Under the pieces are notes generated by a model. The model did not search any database, was not told where the DNA came from, and saw only the letters and a list, made by a program, of their open reading frames with translations. The position numbers were made by a program, and so were the translations under genes. From positions 27,218 to 91,217 of the forward strand of contig NZ_BQHW01000026.1 in NCBI RefSeq assembly GCF_021602025.1: 64,000 bases of DNA, in the 5' to 3' direction. This DNA is from Pseudomonas ceruminis (GTDB lineage Bacteria > Pseudomonadota > Gammaproteobacteria > Pseudomonadales > Pseudomonadaceae). Position 1 is the first letter of the stretch; every line of letters starts with the position of its first letter. Below are positions 38,358 to 45,520 of the stretch, piece after piece.

Positions 38358-38741
38358 TCAGGCGTGAAGTTCCAGGGCCTCGGCCCGGCGAACGATTCGA
38401 ACTTGGGCGGTGCGGCGATCCGGCGCGCGGCGGTCGCGGCGCATTGGGTCGCTGTCGTTGATCACCGCATGCATCGCTATGAGGCAGGCGAGGGCGATGC
38501 AGAGCGGGCTGATGATCTGGCGGCGCATGGCTTCTGCGACCAGAGCGGCGCGGCGGGGCACGTCGAGCTTGTACATAGCGGCGGCGATGCGCTTCTCGAC
38601 GCCACCCTCGCTGATGCCGAAGTGGCGGGCGATCTCTTTCGAGGTCATCCCGCGGGCGATATCAAGAACGCATTCCAGCTCGCGGGGAGCCAAGCCCCGG
38701 CCAAGATGGCCAATCCATGTGCCGATGGTGATCGTGTCCAT
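38358..38741 (-). CDS. LuxR-type HTH protein with a membrane segment
   Basis: A 127-residue protein. Residues about 15-70 form a LuxR-type helix-turn-helix (LAPRELECVLDIARGMTSKEIARHFGISEGGVEKRIAAAMYKLDVPRRAALVAEA). A hydrophobic stretch ISPLCIALACLIAMHAVI follows near 78-95, then a very basic tail. The combination of a DNA-binding head and a possible membrane anchor is unusual. Start ATG at 38741. Probably a regulator of early phage genes. Confidence 0.7.
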   Translation of the reverse strand: MDTITIGTWIGHLGRGLAPRELECVLDIARGMTSKEIARHFGISEGGVEKRIAAAMYKLDVPRRAALVAEAMRRQIISPLCIALACLIAMHAVINDSDPMRRDRRAPDRRTAQVRIVRRAEALELHA

Positions 38742-38823
38742 GATGTCTCTCTGGGAGGTTTGCTGGCTGAATGCTGGCGAAGTGCTAGCCTTTAGGATCA
38801 CCTGCAAAAAATGGAGTTATGAA

Positions 38824-39015
38824 ATGGCTTTGACGACCCGGTGCCCGAAGTGCGAGTCGACGATGTTTGAGCTGGCCACCCAAACGAAGGTGGCCGGCAG
38901 TGGTCACGTTATTTACTTTGTCCAATGCGCTTCCTGCGGGTGCGCAATTTCTGCAATGAATGCTCAAGAGGTGCATCTCATTGAGCAGATTGCGAAGAAG
39001 GTTGGCGCCAGGTAG
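38824..39015 (+). CDS. Small zinc-ribbon phage protein
   Basis: A 63-residue protein with CPKCES and CASCGC pairs about 36 residues apart, a zinc-ribbon pattern. GGAG lies seven bases before the ATG. It is on the plus strand inside an otherwise leftward region, divergent from the LuxR-type gene, so it needs its own promoter. Confidence 0.7.
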   Translation: MALTTRCPKCESTMFELATQTKVAGSGHVIYFVQCASCGCAISAMNAQEVHLIEQIAKKVGAR

Positions 39016-39067
39016 GCCTGTTGATTTCCCGCCTGCCCCTGATTGCAAGGGCAGGTGGTGAAATCTC

Positions 39068-39096
39068 CCCGGCCTCGCTACTGGCGACGGGCCGGG
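39068..39096. ncRNA. Strong stem-loop in the leader of the leftward transcript
   Basis: CCCGGCC and TCGC pair with GCGA and GGCCGGG around a short loop. It lies about 165 bases after the predicted leftward start point, in a stretch with little other coding evidence, so it may be part of a structured leader RNA. No family is assigned. Confidence 0.35.
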
Positions 39097-39257
39097 TGTT
39101 TGCTAATTGTTCCTCCAGCCGCGGGCCGTTCGGCTTGTTCTCCCGCTGGATAACTGCATTGGCGCTTTACGCTGCGCGCCCGGGGCAGTTGCCACCCCTC
39201 TGGACCGTTGAGGCCTGTCCATCGCTGCCTTTGCTGCGGCCGGTGTCGATCCGGCAT
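39078..39257 (-). CDS. Possible leaderless 59-residue basic protein
   Basis: The ATG at 39257 falls seven bases after the -10 of the leftward promoter, where transcription should start, so it would be leaderless like lambda cI from PRM. The product (MPDRHRPQQRQRWTGLNGPE at the start) is Arg/Gln-rich. The coding quality is doubtful and the frame may be a by-product of a structured RNA. Confidence 0.35.
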   Translation of the reverse strand: MPDRHRPQQRQRWTGLNGPEGWQLPRARSVKRQCSYPAGEQAERPAAGGTISKHPARRQ

Positions 39258-39263
39258 AGGCAA

Positions 39264-39305
39264 AATATAAGTACGCTTATCTTTGGTGTCAATAAGCACG
39301 CTTAT
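39264..39305 (-). promoter_or_regulatory. Leftward early promoter with two repressor operators
   Basis: Reading leftward: -35 TTGACA (39292-39287), 17-base spacer, -10 TATATT (39269-39264). Operator ATAAGTACGCTTAT (39267-39280) overlaps the -10 and ATAAGCACGCTTAT (39292-39305) overlaps the -35. Binding of the CI-like repressor should block this promoter, the counterpart of lambda PL. Confidence 0.82.
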
Positions 39306-39324
39306 AAATTTTCACGAAGGCATG

Positions 39325-39347
39325 AAAAAGCCCGCATTTGCGGGCTT
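39325..39347 (-). terminator. Terminator of the repressor gene
   Basis: Reading leftward, AAGCCCGC-aaat-GCGGGCTT is followed by TTTC. It lies 16 bases past the repressor stop and separates that gene from the leftward promoter. Confidence 0.82.
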
Positions 39348-39362
39348 GGTTGGGGCGGCGAG

Positions 39363-40106
39363 TTACTTACGACGGGGAGATCTTCGAACGGTGGACCACC
39401 AGAAGACCCGGCCGAGCATGCGAACTTCGTCATTCCATTGCTCGGCCGTCATGACTTCATCGGGGTACTCGTCGTCATTCTCGCTGCTGATACGGATCGC
39501 CCCTTGCGGTAGGCGATAGAGGTACTTGGTGCGCAGCATGCCGCCGTGATTGAAGGCGTAGATCTCGCCGTCGATGATCGACGTGTCGCTCATGTCGAAG
39601 CCGATCGCAGCGCCATCAAGGATCAAGCGCTCCATGCTGCGGCCTTTCACGCGCGCGACTGCCGCGCTCTTCTTGTCGACACCAGCGGCACGGAGTGTTG
39701 CACAACTGAAACGCAATTTGCGGTTCGCCACCTCGATTACTTCAGTCATTCCGTTGCCACCTGAAAACTCAACTTCAGCGAAGTACGGGACTTCACAATC
39801 ATCTTCATCAAGCGGATCGCCTTCGTCCCAGGCCGACAGCTCACCAAGCAGTTCCAGCTCGTGAGTTATAGGCTGGTTTCCTGGCTGGACTGAGGATTGG
39901 TCCATTTGGCCGATGCCTTCAGCCAGCCAGAGGGGATTCACCCGGCATACCTGGGCAATCTTGGTGAGGTGAACGCTGCGAAGGTTCTTCCCGGTTTCAA
40001 GTTGGGAAATGACGGGCTGCTCTACGCCGACCTTTTCGGCCAGGGAGCGCTGAGTCAGCTGAGCATGCTTGCGAGCTGCCTTGATTCGATCTGCGAGGGT
40101 GTCCAT
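39363..40106 (-). CDS. CI-like prophage repressor (HTH-XRE plus S24 peptidase-like domain)
   Basis: A 247-residue repressor. The N-terminal HTH is LADRIKAARKHAQLTQRSLAEKVGVEQPVISQLETGKN (residues 4-41). The C-terminal LexA/CI fold has the catalytic-type Ser in VKGRSMERLILDG (near 158) and Lys in LRTKYLYRLPQG (near 198). I see no Ala-Gly or Cys-Gly cleavage site in the linker, so induction may differ from lambda CI. It should bind the five ATAAG-N4-CTTAT sites. Start ATG at 40106. Confidence 0.88.
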   Translation of the reverse strand: MDTLADRIKAARKHAQLTQRSLAEKVGVEQPVISQLETGKNLRSVHLTKIAQVCRVNPLWLAEGIGQMDQSSVQPGNQPITHELELLGELSAWDEGDPLDEDDCEVPYFAEVEFSGGNGMTEVIEVANRKLRFSCATLRAAGVDKKSAAVARVKGRSMERLILDGAAIGFDMSDTSIIDGEIYAFNHGGMLRTKYLYRLPQGAIRISSENDDEYPDEVMTAEQWNDEVRMLGRVFWWSTVRRSPRRK

Positions 40107-40116
40107 GGCGTGGAAT

Positions 40117-40179
40117 CTATAAGGCAACTTATAGGCTTGCAAATAAGGCTCCTTATTCATACAGTATAAGCACGCTTAT
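40117..40179. promoter_or_regulatory. Divergent operator region with three repressor sites and the rightward promoter
   Basis: Three inverted repeats with core ATAAG-N4-CTTAT: CTATAAGGCAACTTATAG (40117-40134, perfect), AATAAGGCTCCTTATT (40142-40157) and ATAAGCACGCTTAT (40166-40179). A rightward promoter TTGCAA (40137-40142), 17 bases, TACAGT (40160-40165) has the middle site in its spacer. This is the counterpart of lambda OR between cI and cro. Confidence 0.85.
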
Positions 40180-40193
40180 CAGGAGTTGAATCC

Positions 40194-40403
40194 ATGACCC
40201 CCATCGAAAAGCTCGTCGGTTTCTTTGGCGGGCAAGCGAAGACAGCTGCTGCGCTCGGTGTAAGTCAGGCCGCCGTTTCGTATTGGTCCACCGGCGCTCA
40301 CACCATGAGCGCAAAGCGGGCGTTTCTTGCGGAAGAGCTCACCCATGGCGCTGTAACAGCGAAAGAGCTCTGCCAACCAGTTACGGGCAAGACCGCTGCC
40401 TGA
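40194..40403 (+). CDS. Cro-like (YdaS-type) regulator
   Basis: A 69-residue HTH protein: MTPIEKLVGFFGGQAKTAAALGVSQAAVSYWSTGAHTMSAKRAF is the YdaS/Cro-type domain. AGGAG precedes the ATG. It is divergent from the repressor across the three-site operator region, so it should compete for those sites in the lytic choice. Confidence 0.85.
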   Translation: MTPIEKLVGFFGGQAKTAAALGVSQAAVSYWSTGAHTMSAKRAFLAEELTHGAVTAKELCQPVTGKTAA

Positions 40404-40483
40404 CGTGAAGAATTATGCGTGACCTGGCCTTGCGCCAGTAGTGAACTGAACCAGCTGTGAATTTAACCAGTAGGAGAGAGCAG

Positions 40484-40762
40484 ATGGACCAGCAATTCCC
40501 AGTGGACGGCGATGCAAGCGAAAAGCTGGCTTTCATCGCCGCCCAAATTTCTACCGCTTCACTTTCTCAATACCAGCAAGAAGTTCCTCAATCGGAGTGC
40601 GCAGTATGCTCCTGCCGCCTTTCCACTGAGGGTTCTCAGGAAGCTTCGAGAGCACTGCCGCAGCATCGCGTTTCAGCACTTCAACGTCCAGTTGAGGGTT
40701 CAGCGCTACTGCTTTGCCAACCAGAGTCAGTGCAGCAAGAACCCCAATTTCGAAAGGAGTGA
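40484..40762 (+). CDS. Doubtful rightward phage protein
   Basis: ATG at 40484 follows GGAGAGAGC and opens MDQQFPVDGDASEKLAFIAA, 92 residues in all. The first 35 residues look protein-like and sit where lambda has cII, but the rest lies antisense to the better candidate at 40551-40778. Both may be real, or the frame may be shortened by a mutation. Confidence 0.3.
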   Translation: MDQQFPVDGDASEKLAFIAAQISTASLSQYQQEVPQSECAVCSCRLSTEGSQEASRALPQHRVSALQRPVEGSALLLCQPESVQQEPQFRKE

Positions 40763-40778
40763 TCACTTCATCTTCCAT
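40551..40778 (-). CDS. Small phage protein, opposite strand
   Basis: A 75-residue protein starting MEDEVITPFEIGVLAALTLV with AAGGAGACCGGAC before the ATG. It has balanced composition and an amphipathic helical pattern. It is transcribed towards cro, against the rightward operon. Function unknown. Confidence 0.55.
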   Translation of the reverse strand: MEDEVITPFEIGVLAALTLVGKAVALNPQLDVEVLKRDAAAVLSKLPENPQWKGGRSILRTPIEELLAGIEKVKR

Positions 40779-40863
40779 GTCCGGTCTCCTTGGACCTTGT
40801 TGTGTGGAAGCAAAAAGCTACCACGGATGCACCGGACACCCATAACGCCCGAATTGCGGGCAT

Positions 40864-40893
40864 AAAAAAACCGCCTGGCAGGGCGGCTTTCTC
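40864..40893 (-). terminator. Terminator-like hairpin before the replication gene
   Basis: Stem CCGCC-tggcag-GGCGG with seven T leftward and TTTCT rightward. It could block leftward transcription from the replication region or, rightward, act like lambda tR1 ahead of the O gene. Confidence 0.6.
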
Positions 40894-40917
40894 TACAGCA
40901 TTTCAACGGGTTTAAGC

Positions 40918-41769
40918 ATGACAAACATAGTCCCACTTGACAAGTCCAGGGGGTTCACCCGGATGGACAATCAGCTCATGGATGGCCTGTTGGCTATCGA
41001 TCTCCCGGCCAGGGAGATGAAGATTGTGCTGTACGTGGCCAAGGCCACCATCAACTTCGGCGCGGGCGCTCAGCGCATCCCGGCGACCGACATCGCAACG
41101 GCCATCAACGCCCACCCTGATTCCGTATCCAAGGCGATATCCAGTCTGCTGCGCCGTCGTGTGTTGTTCCGCGAGGGTGGTGCCCGGGGTGACATCGGCG
41201 TGAATGCCCCGAAAGACTGGGTTTACGTCACTGATCCGAAACAGCCCAAAACAGCCGAGTCGGCTCAAGTGGTCCGAATCGGAGAAGAGCCGAAACAGAC
41301 CAAAACCGCCGAGTCCCTTCTTTATTCTAAGAATCTAACCCCCTATGTATTTCTTTCTTCGAAAGAAAATACATGCCCCCCCAGCGATGAGCAGCCGACT
41401 CCGGCCAAGGCTGACCGCAAGGCGCCATTCGGGAAGGTCGCCATGCTGGCCGACAACCCGCACGGCCTGGATGAGTCGCTGATCGCTGACTACCTGACTG
41501 TCCGCAAGGCCGCAAAAGCCCCGGTGACTGCCAGGATCTGGTCCGGCCTGAATGCCAAGCTGGAGCAGTGCAAGGCATTCGGCATTCAGCCTGCCCAGGC
41601 CCTGGAGGTCGCCGTCGAGAACGGATGGCGCGGATTCGAGGTGGACTGGGTGACCAAACGTCTCGCCGCCCAGCTGCCTGCTAACCCCAACAGCCGCCAC
41701 CACGGTTTCAGTGACCGCGACTACACCGGCGGCCTGACCGAGCGCGAGGACGGTACATATGCGATCTGA
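40918..41769 (+). CDS. Replication initiator, lambda O-like
   Basis: A 283-residue protein. The N-terminal Phage_rep_O winged helix reads FTRMDNQLMDGLLAIDLPAREMKIVLYVAKATINFGAGAQRIPATDIATAINAHPDSVSKAISSLLRRR. The middle has a repeated segment (PKQPKTAES, PKQTKTAES) and an AT-rich stretch that may be the origin. It overlaps the start of the DnaC-like gene. It should bind its own gene and recruit the helicase loader. Confidence 0.85.
   Translation: MTNIVPLDKSRGFTRMDNQLMDGLLAIDLPAREMKIVLYVAKATINFGAGAQRIPATDIATAINAHPDSVSKAISSLLRRRVLFREGGARGDIGVNAPKDWVYVTDPKQPKTAESAQVVRIGEEPKQTKTAESLLYSKNLTPYVFLSSKENTCPPSDEQPTPAKADRKAPFGKVAMLADNPHGLDESLIADYLTVRKAAKAPVTARIWSGLNAKLEQCKAFGIQPAQALEVAVENGWRGFEVDWVTKRLAAQLPANPNSRHHGFSDRDYTGGLTEREDGTYAI
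41236..41374 (+). other. Candidate phage replication origin inside the O-like gene
   Basis: Two direct repeats of 26 bases (41236-41261 and 41290-41315, 24 of 26 identical) are followed by an AT-rich stretch and an inverted repeat of about 13 base pairs with a TTCG loop (41345-41374). Repeats followed by an AT-rich block within O match the lambda ori layout. Only two repeats are seen, so this is tentative. Confidence 0.4.
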
Positions 41770-42568
41770 ATCGGTGATCACCATGTCCGAGGTGCGAAAC
41801 GCCGCCGGCTTCCGCGTCCAGCCTGCGCATTGCGAGCATCACGGCGACTTCGAGCAACGTGTGACCATGCTCATGGGGCGCGAAATCGTCGGCCGGTGCC
41901 CGGAGTGCGAGAAGGCCGCCATTGCCGAGCGAGAGGCCAAGCAGCAGGCCGAAGATACCCGCCTGAAGCGTGAGGCCATGACCCGCAAGCTTGGTTCGGC
42001 GCTGATCCCGAAGCGCTTCTCCGACCGCACCCTGGCCAACTACCGCGTCGACCACGAAGGGCAGCGCAAAGCCCTGGCCTACTGCACTCGCTACGTGGCG
42101 GCCTTCGAGGAAATCGAGCGCACCGGCCGGTGCCTGATGCTGCTGGGCAAGGTCGGTACCGGCAAGACCCATCTGGGTGCCGGCATGGCCAACGAGCTGA
42201 TGCGCAACACCTCGGCCACCGCCGTATACCGGACGGTCGGGGCCGTCCTGCAATCCATCCGGGCGACATACGACCGCCAAAGCGAACAGTCCGAGGCCGA
42301 CATCCTGGCCAGCCTGATCGAGCCTTCACTGCTGGTTCTGGATGAGGTCGGGGTCAGCAAGGAGCAGCCGAGCGAGTTCGAGCTGACCACCCTTTTTTCG
42401 ATCATCAACGGGCGCTACGAGCAGATGCGCCCCACGGTGGTGATCTCCAACCTGGAGGCCGGCCAACTGCGCCACGCCATGGGCGAGCGGTGCTATGACC
42501 GCCTGCGCGAGGGCGGCGGGGTGGTGGTGCCCTTCGAGTGGGATTCTCACCGCGGCAAGGAGTCCTGA
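41759..42568 (+). CDS. DnaC-like helicase loader ATPase
   Basis: A 269-residue AAA+ protein. N-terminal cysteine pairs (CEHHG, CPECEK) precede the ATPase with Walker A LLGKVGTGKTH (near 127) and Walker B SLLVLDEVG (near 193), sensor region VVISNLEAGQL, and the arginine-finger region YDRLREGGG. It should load the host DnaB helicase at the phage origin. Its start overlaps the stop of the O-like gene. Confidence 0.9.
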   Translation: MRSESVITMSEVRNAAGFRVQPAHCEHHGDFEQRVTMLMGREIVGRCPECEKAAIAEREAKQQAEDTRLKREAMTRKLGSALIPKRFSDRTLANYRVDHEGQRKALAYCTRYVAAFEEIERTGRCLMLLGKVGTGKTHLGAGMANELMRNTSATAVYRTVGAVLQSIRATYDRQSEQSEADILASLIEPSLLVLDEVGVSKEQPSEFELTTLFSIINGRYEQMRPTVVISNLEAGQLRHAMGERCYDRLREGGGVVVPFEWDSHRGKES

Positions 42569-42570
42569 CC

Positions 42571-42867
42571 ATGCGGCAAACCAAGCTGACCAAGGCCGCA
42601 CGCGGTCGAGAGTGCCAGGTGCGCATTCCAGGCGTGTGCAACGGCAACCCCGAGACCACAGTCCTTGCGCACTACCGCCTGGCGGGCACCTGCGGCGTCG
42701 GCAAGAAGCCGCACGACCTACAAGGCGCCTGGTCCTGCAGCGCCTGCCACGACGCCTGCGATGGTCGCAGCCGATCCGTGGATCGTGAAACCGCTCGCCA
42801 GTACCACGCCGAGGGCGTCATGCGCACCCAGGCGCTTTTGTTGAACGAGGGAGTGTTGATCGCATGA
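42571..42867 (+). CDS. YbcO family nuclease (DUF1364)
   Basis: A 98-residue protein closely following E. coli YbcO in pattern: KAARGRECQVRIPGVCNGNPETTVLAHYRL, CGVGKKPHDL and CSACHDACDGR. The four cysteines and the His residues form a treble-clef/HNH-like metal site. YbcO has DNase activity and lies in lambdoid nin regions, where such genes process recombination intermediates. Start ATG at 42571, ATGA overlap with the next gene. Confidence 0.85.
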   Translation: MRQTKLTKAARGRECQVRIPGVCNGNPETTVLAHYRLAGTCGVGKKPHDLQGAWSCSACHDACDGRSRSVDRETARQYHAEGVMRTQALLLNEGVLIA

Positions 42868-43292
42868 ATGCCCCCGCCATTCGTCCGTTCAGGGCCAGGC
42901 CGGCCCGCGCCAAACCCGTCGACCGGGAAGGGCAGGAGCAGGTCGCGCTGATGAAAGAACTGCAACTGCGCTACCCGCAGGCCTACAAGCTGATCTACCA
43001 CGTGCCGAACGGCGGGCACCGGGTCAAGGCCGTGGCCGCCAAGCTGAAGGGGCAGGGCGTCAAGGCCGGCGTGCCCGACCTGGTGCTGCCTATGGCGCGC
43101 GGCGGGTACTTCGGCCTGTACATCGAATTCAAGGCCATGCCGCCCTTCGATGCGCCGGTGTCGCCCAGCCAGGACGCCTACCTGCAGGCTCTCGCTGGTC
43201 AGGGCTACCTGGCGATCGTGTGCCGGGGCAACATCGATGCCGTCGAAGCCATCCGCGCTTATCTGCTGCTGCCCGCGACGGTGGCCGCATGA
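42864..43292 (+). CDS. VRR-NUC domain nuclease
   Basis: A 142-residue nuclease with the VRR-NUC signature: REGQEQVALMKELQLRYP, HVPNGGHR, then GVKAGVPDLVLPMARGGYFGLYIEFKA (PD-(D/E)xK type catalytic Asp, Glu and Lys). Stand-alone VRR-NUC enzymes in phages are thought to cut branched DNA such as Holliday junctions. It overlaps its neighbours on both sides, so the three enzymes form one module. Confidence 0.85.
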   Translation: MNAPAIRPFRARPARAKPVDREGQEQVALMKELQLRYPQAYKLIYHVPNGGHRVKAVAAKLKGQGVKAGVPDLVLPMARGGYFGLYIEFKAMPPFDAPVSPSQDAYLQALAGQGYLAIVCRGNIDAVEAIRAYLLLPATVAA

Positions 43293-44590
43293 GCGCGACC
43301 CGTGAAGTGAAGCTGAGCGAGGCCGAAGTGCGCCGGCAGGCCGCCGACAAGTCAGTGCGCGACCTGCGTGACCCGCGTCACCCTGGCCTGTACCTGCGCT
43401 TCTGGAGCAACCGTGAGCGCGGCACCTGGCACCTGGTGCGCGGTAAGAAGTGGGTGCCCGTGGCGCGCTGGCCGGAGCTCAGCGTGGCGGCGGTGATCGC
43501 CGAGCTGCCCGCGCTGCGTCAGCGCCTGCTGCGTTCCCCGGCCACCGCCCCGGTAGTCTCCGGCATGGCCACCGTGGGCCAGTTGCTGGACTGGTACGGT
43601 GACCGCATGGCCCGCGACCGCTCGCTGTCGGCCAAGCGCAAGGCCGGTGCCCGCTCCGCCATTGGCCAGCACTTGAAGCCGCGTCTGGATGATCTGGCGA
43701 TCGTCGACGTGAATGCCGATGCGCTGGACAAGCACCTGATGTGGCCGTGCCAGGCCGAGGTGTCGCTGTCCTACCTGCGGCAGATGTTTGCGCTGCTGCT
43801 GACCGCCTTCCGCCAGGCCCTGCAGTTGGGCCTGATCGACCGCAACCCGATGGCCGGGATGCGTTTCAACGACTTCACCAAGGCCAAGATTCTGCCCAAG
43901 TCATCCCGTCTGCGTGACGTACAACTGCCGGAGCTGATGCGGCAGCTGGCCCAGGCCTTCGAGGAGGCCCCTGGCGACGCCATGCTGGCCCTGATGATGT
44001 TGGCCCACGGTACCCGGATCGGCGAGACCCGCATGGCGCGCTGGAACGAGATCTCGCTGGCTGCGGCCGAGTGGTTCATCCCCGCGGCCAACGCCAAGAC
44101 CCGCACCGAACACCGCCTGCCGCTGACCGCCCAGGTGCAGGCACTGCTGACCCGGCACCGGGCCATCCAGCAGGCCATGGGCTACGAGGGTGTGTACCTG
44201 TTCCCGAATCGCCGGGGTCTGTGCCTGAGCGAGACGCAGGCCAGCAACGTGTTCAAGCGTCTGGGGCAGGGCGAGTGGACCAGCCACGATCTGCGCAAGG
44301 TATCCCGCAGCACCTGGACCGACCTAGGCATCGACGGCCACATCGGCGAGATGCTGCTGAACCACAAGCTGGGCAAGATCGCCAGCACCTACATCCACAC
44401 CCAGGCCATGCAGCAGCGCCGCGCCGCGCTGGAGAAGTGGCATGCCTGGCTTGATCGGGTTGGCTTTGCAGCCATCCACAGCCTTACCAAGGCCTTATTT
44501 GAAATTTCGCAGAATTCGCCAGAGGCCACAGCAGGCAAGGCGCCGAGCGACCTTACCGCATTTGTAATTAGCGAGGATTCGAAATGCTGA
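43289..44590 (+). CDS. Second tyrosine recombinase, in the replication/nuclease module
   Basis: A 433-residue protein unrelated in detail to the integrase at 30387. It has an N-terminal integrase-like DUF4102-type segment (LSEAEVRRQAADKSVRDLRDPRHPGLYLRF), a core-binding domain, and the catalytic tetrad: Arg in LAHGTRIGETRMARW (near 240), His/Arg in SHDLRKVSRSTW (near 332), His in MLLNHKLGK and Tyr in STYIHTQ (near 370). It is coupled to VRR-NUC by a four-base overlap. It may resolve replication products or act on a different site from int. Confidence 0.85.
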   Translation: MSATREVKLSEAEVRRQAADKSVRDLRDPRHPGLYLRFWSNRERGTWHLVRGKKWVPVARWPELSVAAVIAELPALRQRLLRSPATAPVVSGMATVGQLLDWYGDRMARDRSLSAKRKAGARSAIGQHLKPRLDDLAIVDVNADALDKHLMWPCQAEVSLSYLRQMFALLLTAFRQALQLGLIDRNPMAGMRFNDFTKAKILPKSSRLRDVQLPELMRQLAQAFEEAPGDAMLALMMLAHGTRIGETRMARWNEISLAAAEWFIPAANAKTRTEHRLPLTAQVQALLTRHRAIQQAMGYEGVYLFPNRRGLCLSETQASNVFKRLGQGEWTSHDLRKVSRSTWTDLGIDGHIGEMLLNHKLGKIASTYIHTQAMQQRRAALEKWHAWLDRVGFAAIHSLTKALFEISQNSPEATAGKAPSDLTAFVISEDSKC

Positions 44591-44904
44591 AAAAGGGCAT
44601 TCGCCGCGAGTTCTCTCGGCAACTGATGCCGTTGACCACCTGCCCAGGGTGTCGAGGCCTTGCCACCCTCGATGGACTTTACGGCCCGCGGCCATGCATG
44701 GGTTGCAACGTGTCCGGCTGGGTTGATGCGGCTACCGGAAAGGCGTTGCCACTTGAAGAGCTGGTAACGCAGCTGAGCCTGCGCTTGCAGGCTGCTCAGC
44801 GACACATCAACGAATTGAAGCGCTCTCGGGTCAATGGGCCAGAAGCGACATATCAGGGAAGCAATCGGCGCGGCGCCGGCGGCACCAACTACACCGGGGA
44901 TTGA
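44584..44904 (+). CDS. Phage protein with zinc-finger-like cysteines
   Basis: A 106-residue protein. CPGC and CMGC pairs about 18 residues apart give a DnaJ-type zinc-finger pattern; a helical stretch and a Gly-rich tail follow. It overlaps the recombinase stop. In lambdoid phages a gene of this kind often precedes Q. Function unknown. Confidence 0.65.
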   Translation: MLKKGIRREFSRQLMPLTTCPGCRGLATLDGLYGPRPCMGCNVSGWVDAATGKALPLEELVTQLSLRLQAAQRHINELKRSRVNGPEATYQGSNRRGAGGTNYTGD

Positions 44905-44915
44905 GGGGGAAGGAC

Positions 44916-45305
44916 ATGAAAAAACGCACCTACGTAGACAAGGCCCTTGGTGACACCGCATACATGCTCGAGCAATGGGGCTGGTGGCGCATGGATGGCA
45001 TGGGCGTGCCTCAGTATGTCTGCCCGCTTTATGCGCTCATGAAGGAACACGTCCCAGCGGAAGGCGGGCTCAAGCAGTACGTGATCACGGACGACCTAGC
45101 ACTTTCGGTAGATGGAGCCGTAGCCAGGCTGAACAAGCGCAACCCGCAGATGGGCGGATTCGTCTGGCTGTACTTCGGTGCTAAGTGGCCTGCGCTGCGC
45201 ATCGCACGCGAGCACAAGATGAGTGAAGCCAAGGCGCGCGAGTTGATAAACACTGGTGTGGCCTGGATCGATTGCGCCCTGGAGCAATTGCGAGAGGCTG
45301 CATAA
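44916..45305 (+). CDS. Q-like late antiterminator
   Basis: A 129-residue protein. It has the antitermination-Q pattern: an N-terminal LGDTAYMLEQWGWWRMDGMG, the middle YVITDDLALSVDGAVARLNKRNP and a C-terminal HTH-like ALRIAREHKMSEAKARELINTGVAWIDCALEQL. GGGGGAAGG precedes the ATG at 44916. Two terminators follow before the late genes, the expected layout for Q-dependent late expression. Confidence 0.75.
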   Translation: MKKRTYVDKALGDTAYMLEQWGWWRMDGMGVPQYVCPLYALMKEHVPAEGGLKQYVITDDLALSVDGAVARLNKRNPQMGGFVWLYFGAKWPALRIAREHKMSEAKARELINTGVAWIDCALEQLREAA

Positions 45306-45378
45306 AAAGCTTTCCGCGCGGATAAACACCTGTTTTCATAGCAGCGTGTCCAGCTTGCAAGCAACGCGACACAGCGAG

Positions 45379-45410
45379 ATCCCGGCGAATGAGGCCGGGA
45401 TTTTGCGTTT
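45379..45410 (+). terminator. First terminator before the late genes
   Basis: ATCCCGGC-gaatgag-GCCGGGAT followed by TTTGCGTTTT, 74 bases after the Q-like gene. Confidence 0.78.
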
Positions 45411-45520
45411 TGGAGATGATCAAAGCCCGGCGTGAACGTGCAGGGGTAACAGTCAGCGTGGGGACTGGAGGGAAACGCCACGACATCGACCTGACAGGGT
45501 CGACATCTCCGCCCATTCGA
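45411..45520. other. Stretch between the two late terminators
   Basis: No gene with a proper ribosome site. It includes an inverted repeat around CGACC-TGACAGG-GTCG. Being between two terminators downstream of Q, it may hold part of the late promoter or the Q-utilisation site, but I see no clear promoter. Confidence 0.35.

Noticed and set aside
39021-39512. Plus-strand frame across the leftward promoter and repressor 3' end
   Set aside because: It runs antisense to the repressor and through the operators and terminator, and has no ribosome site.
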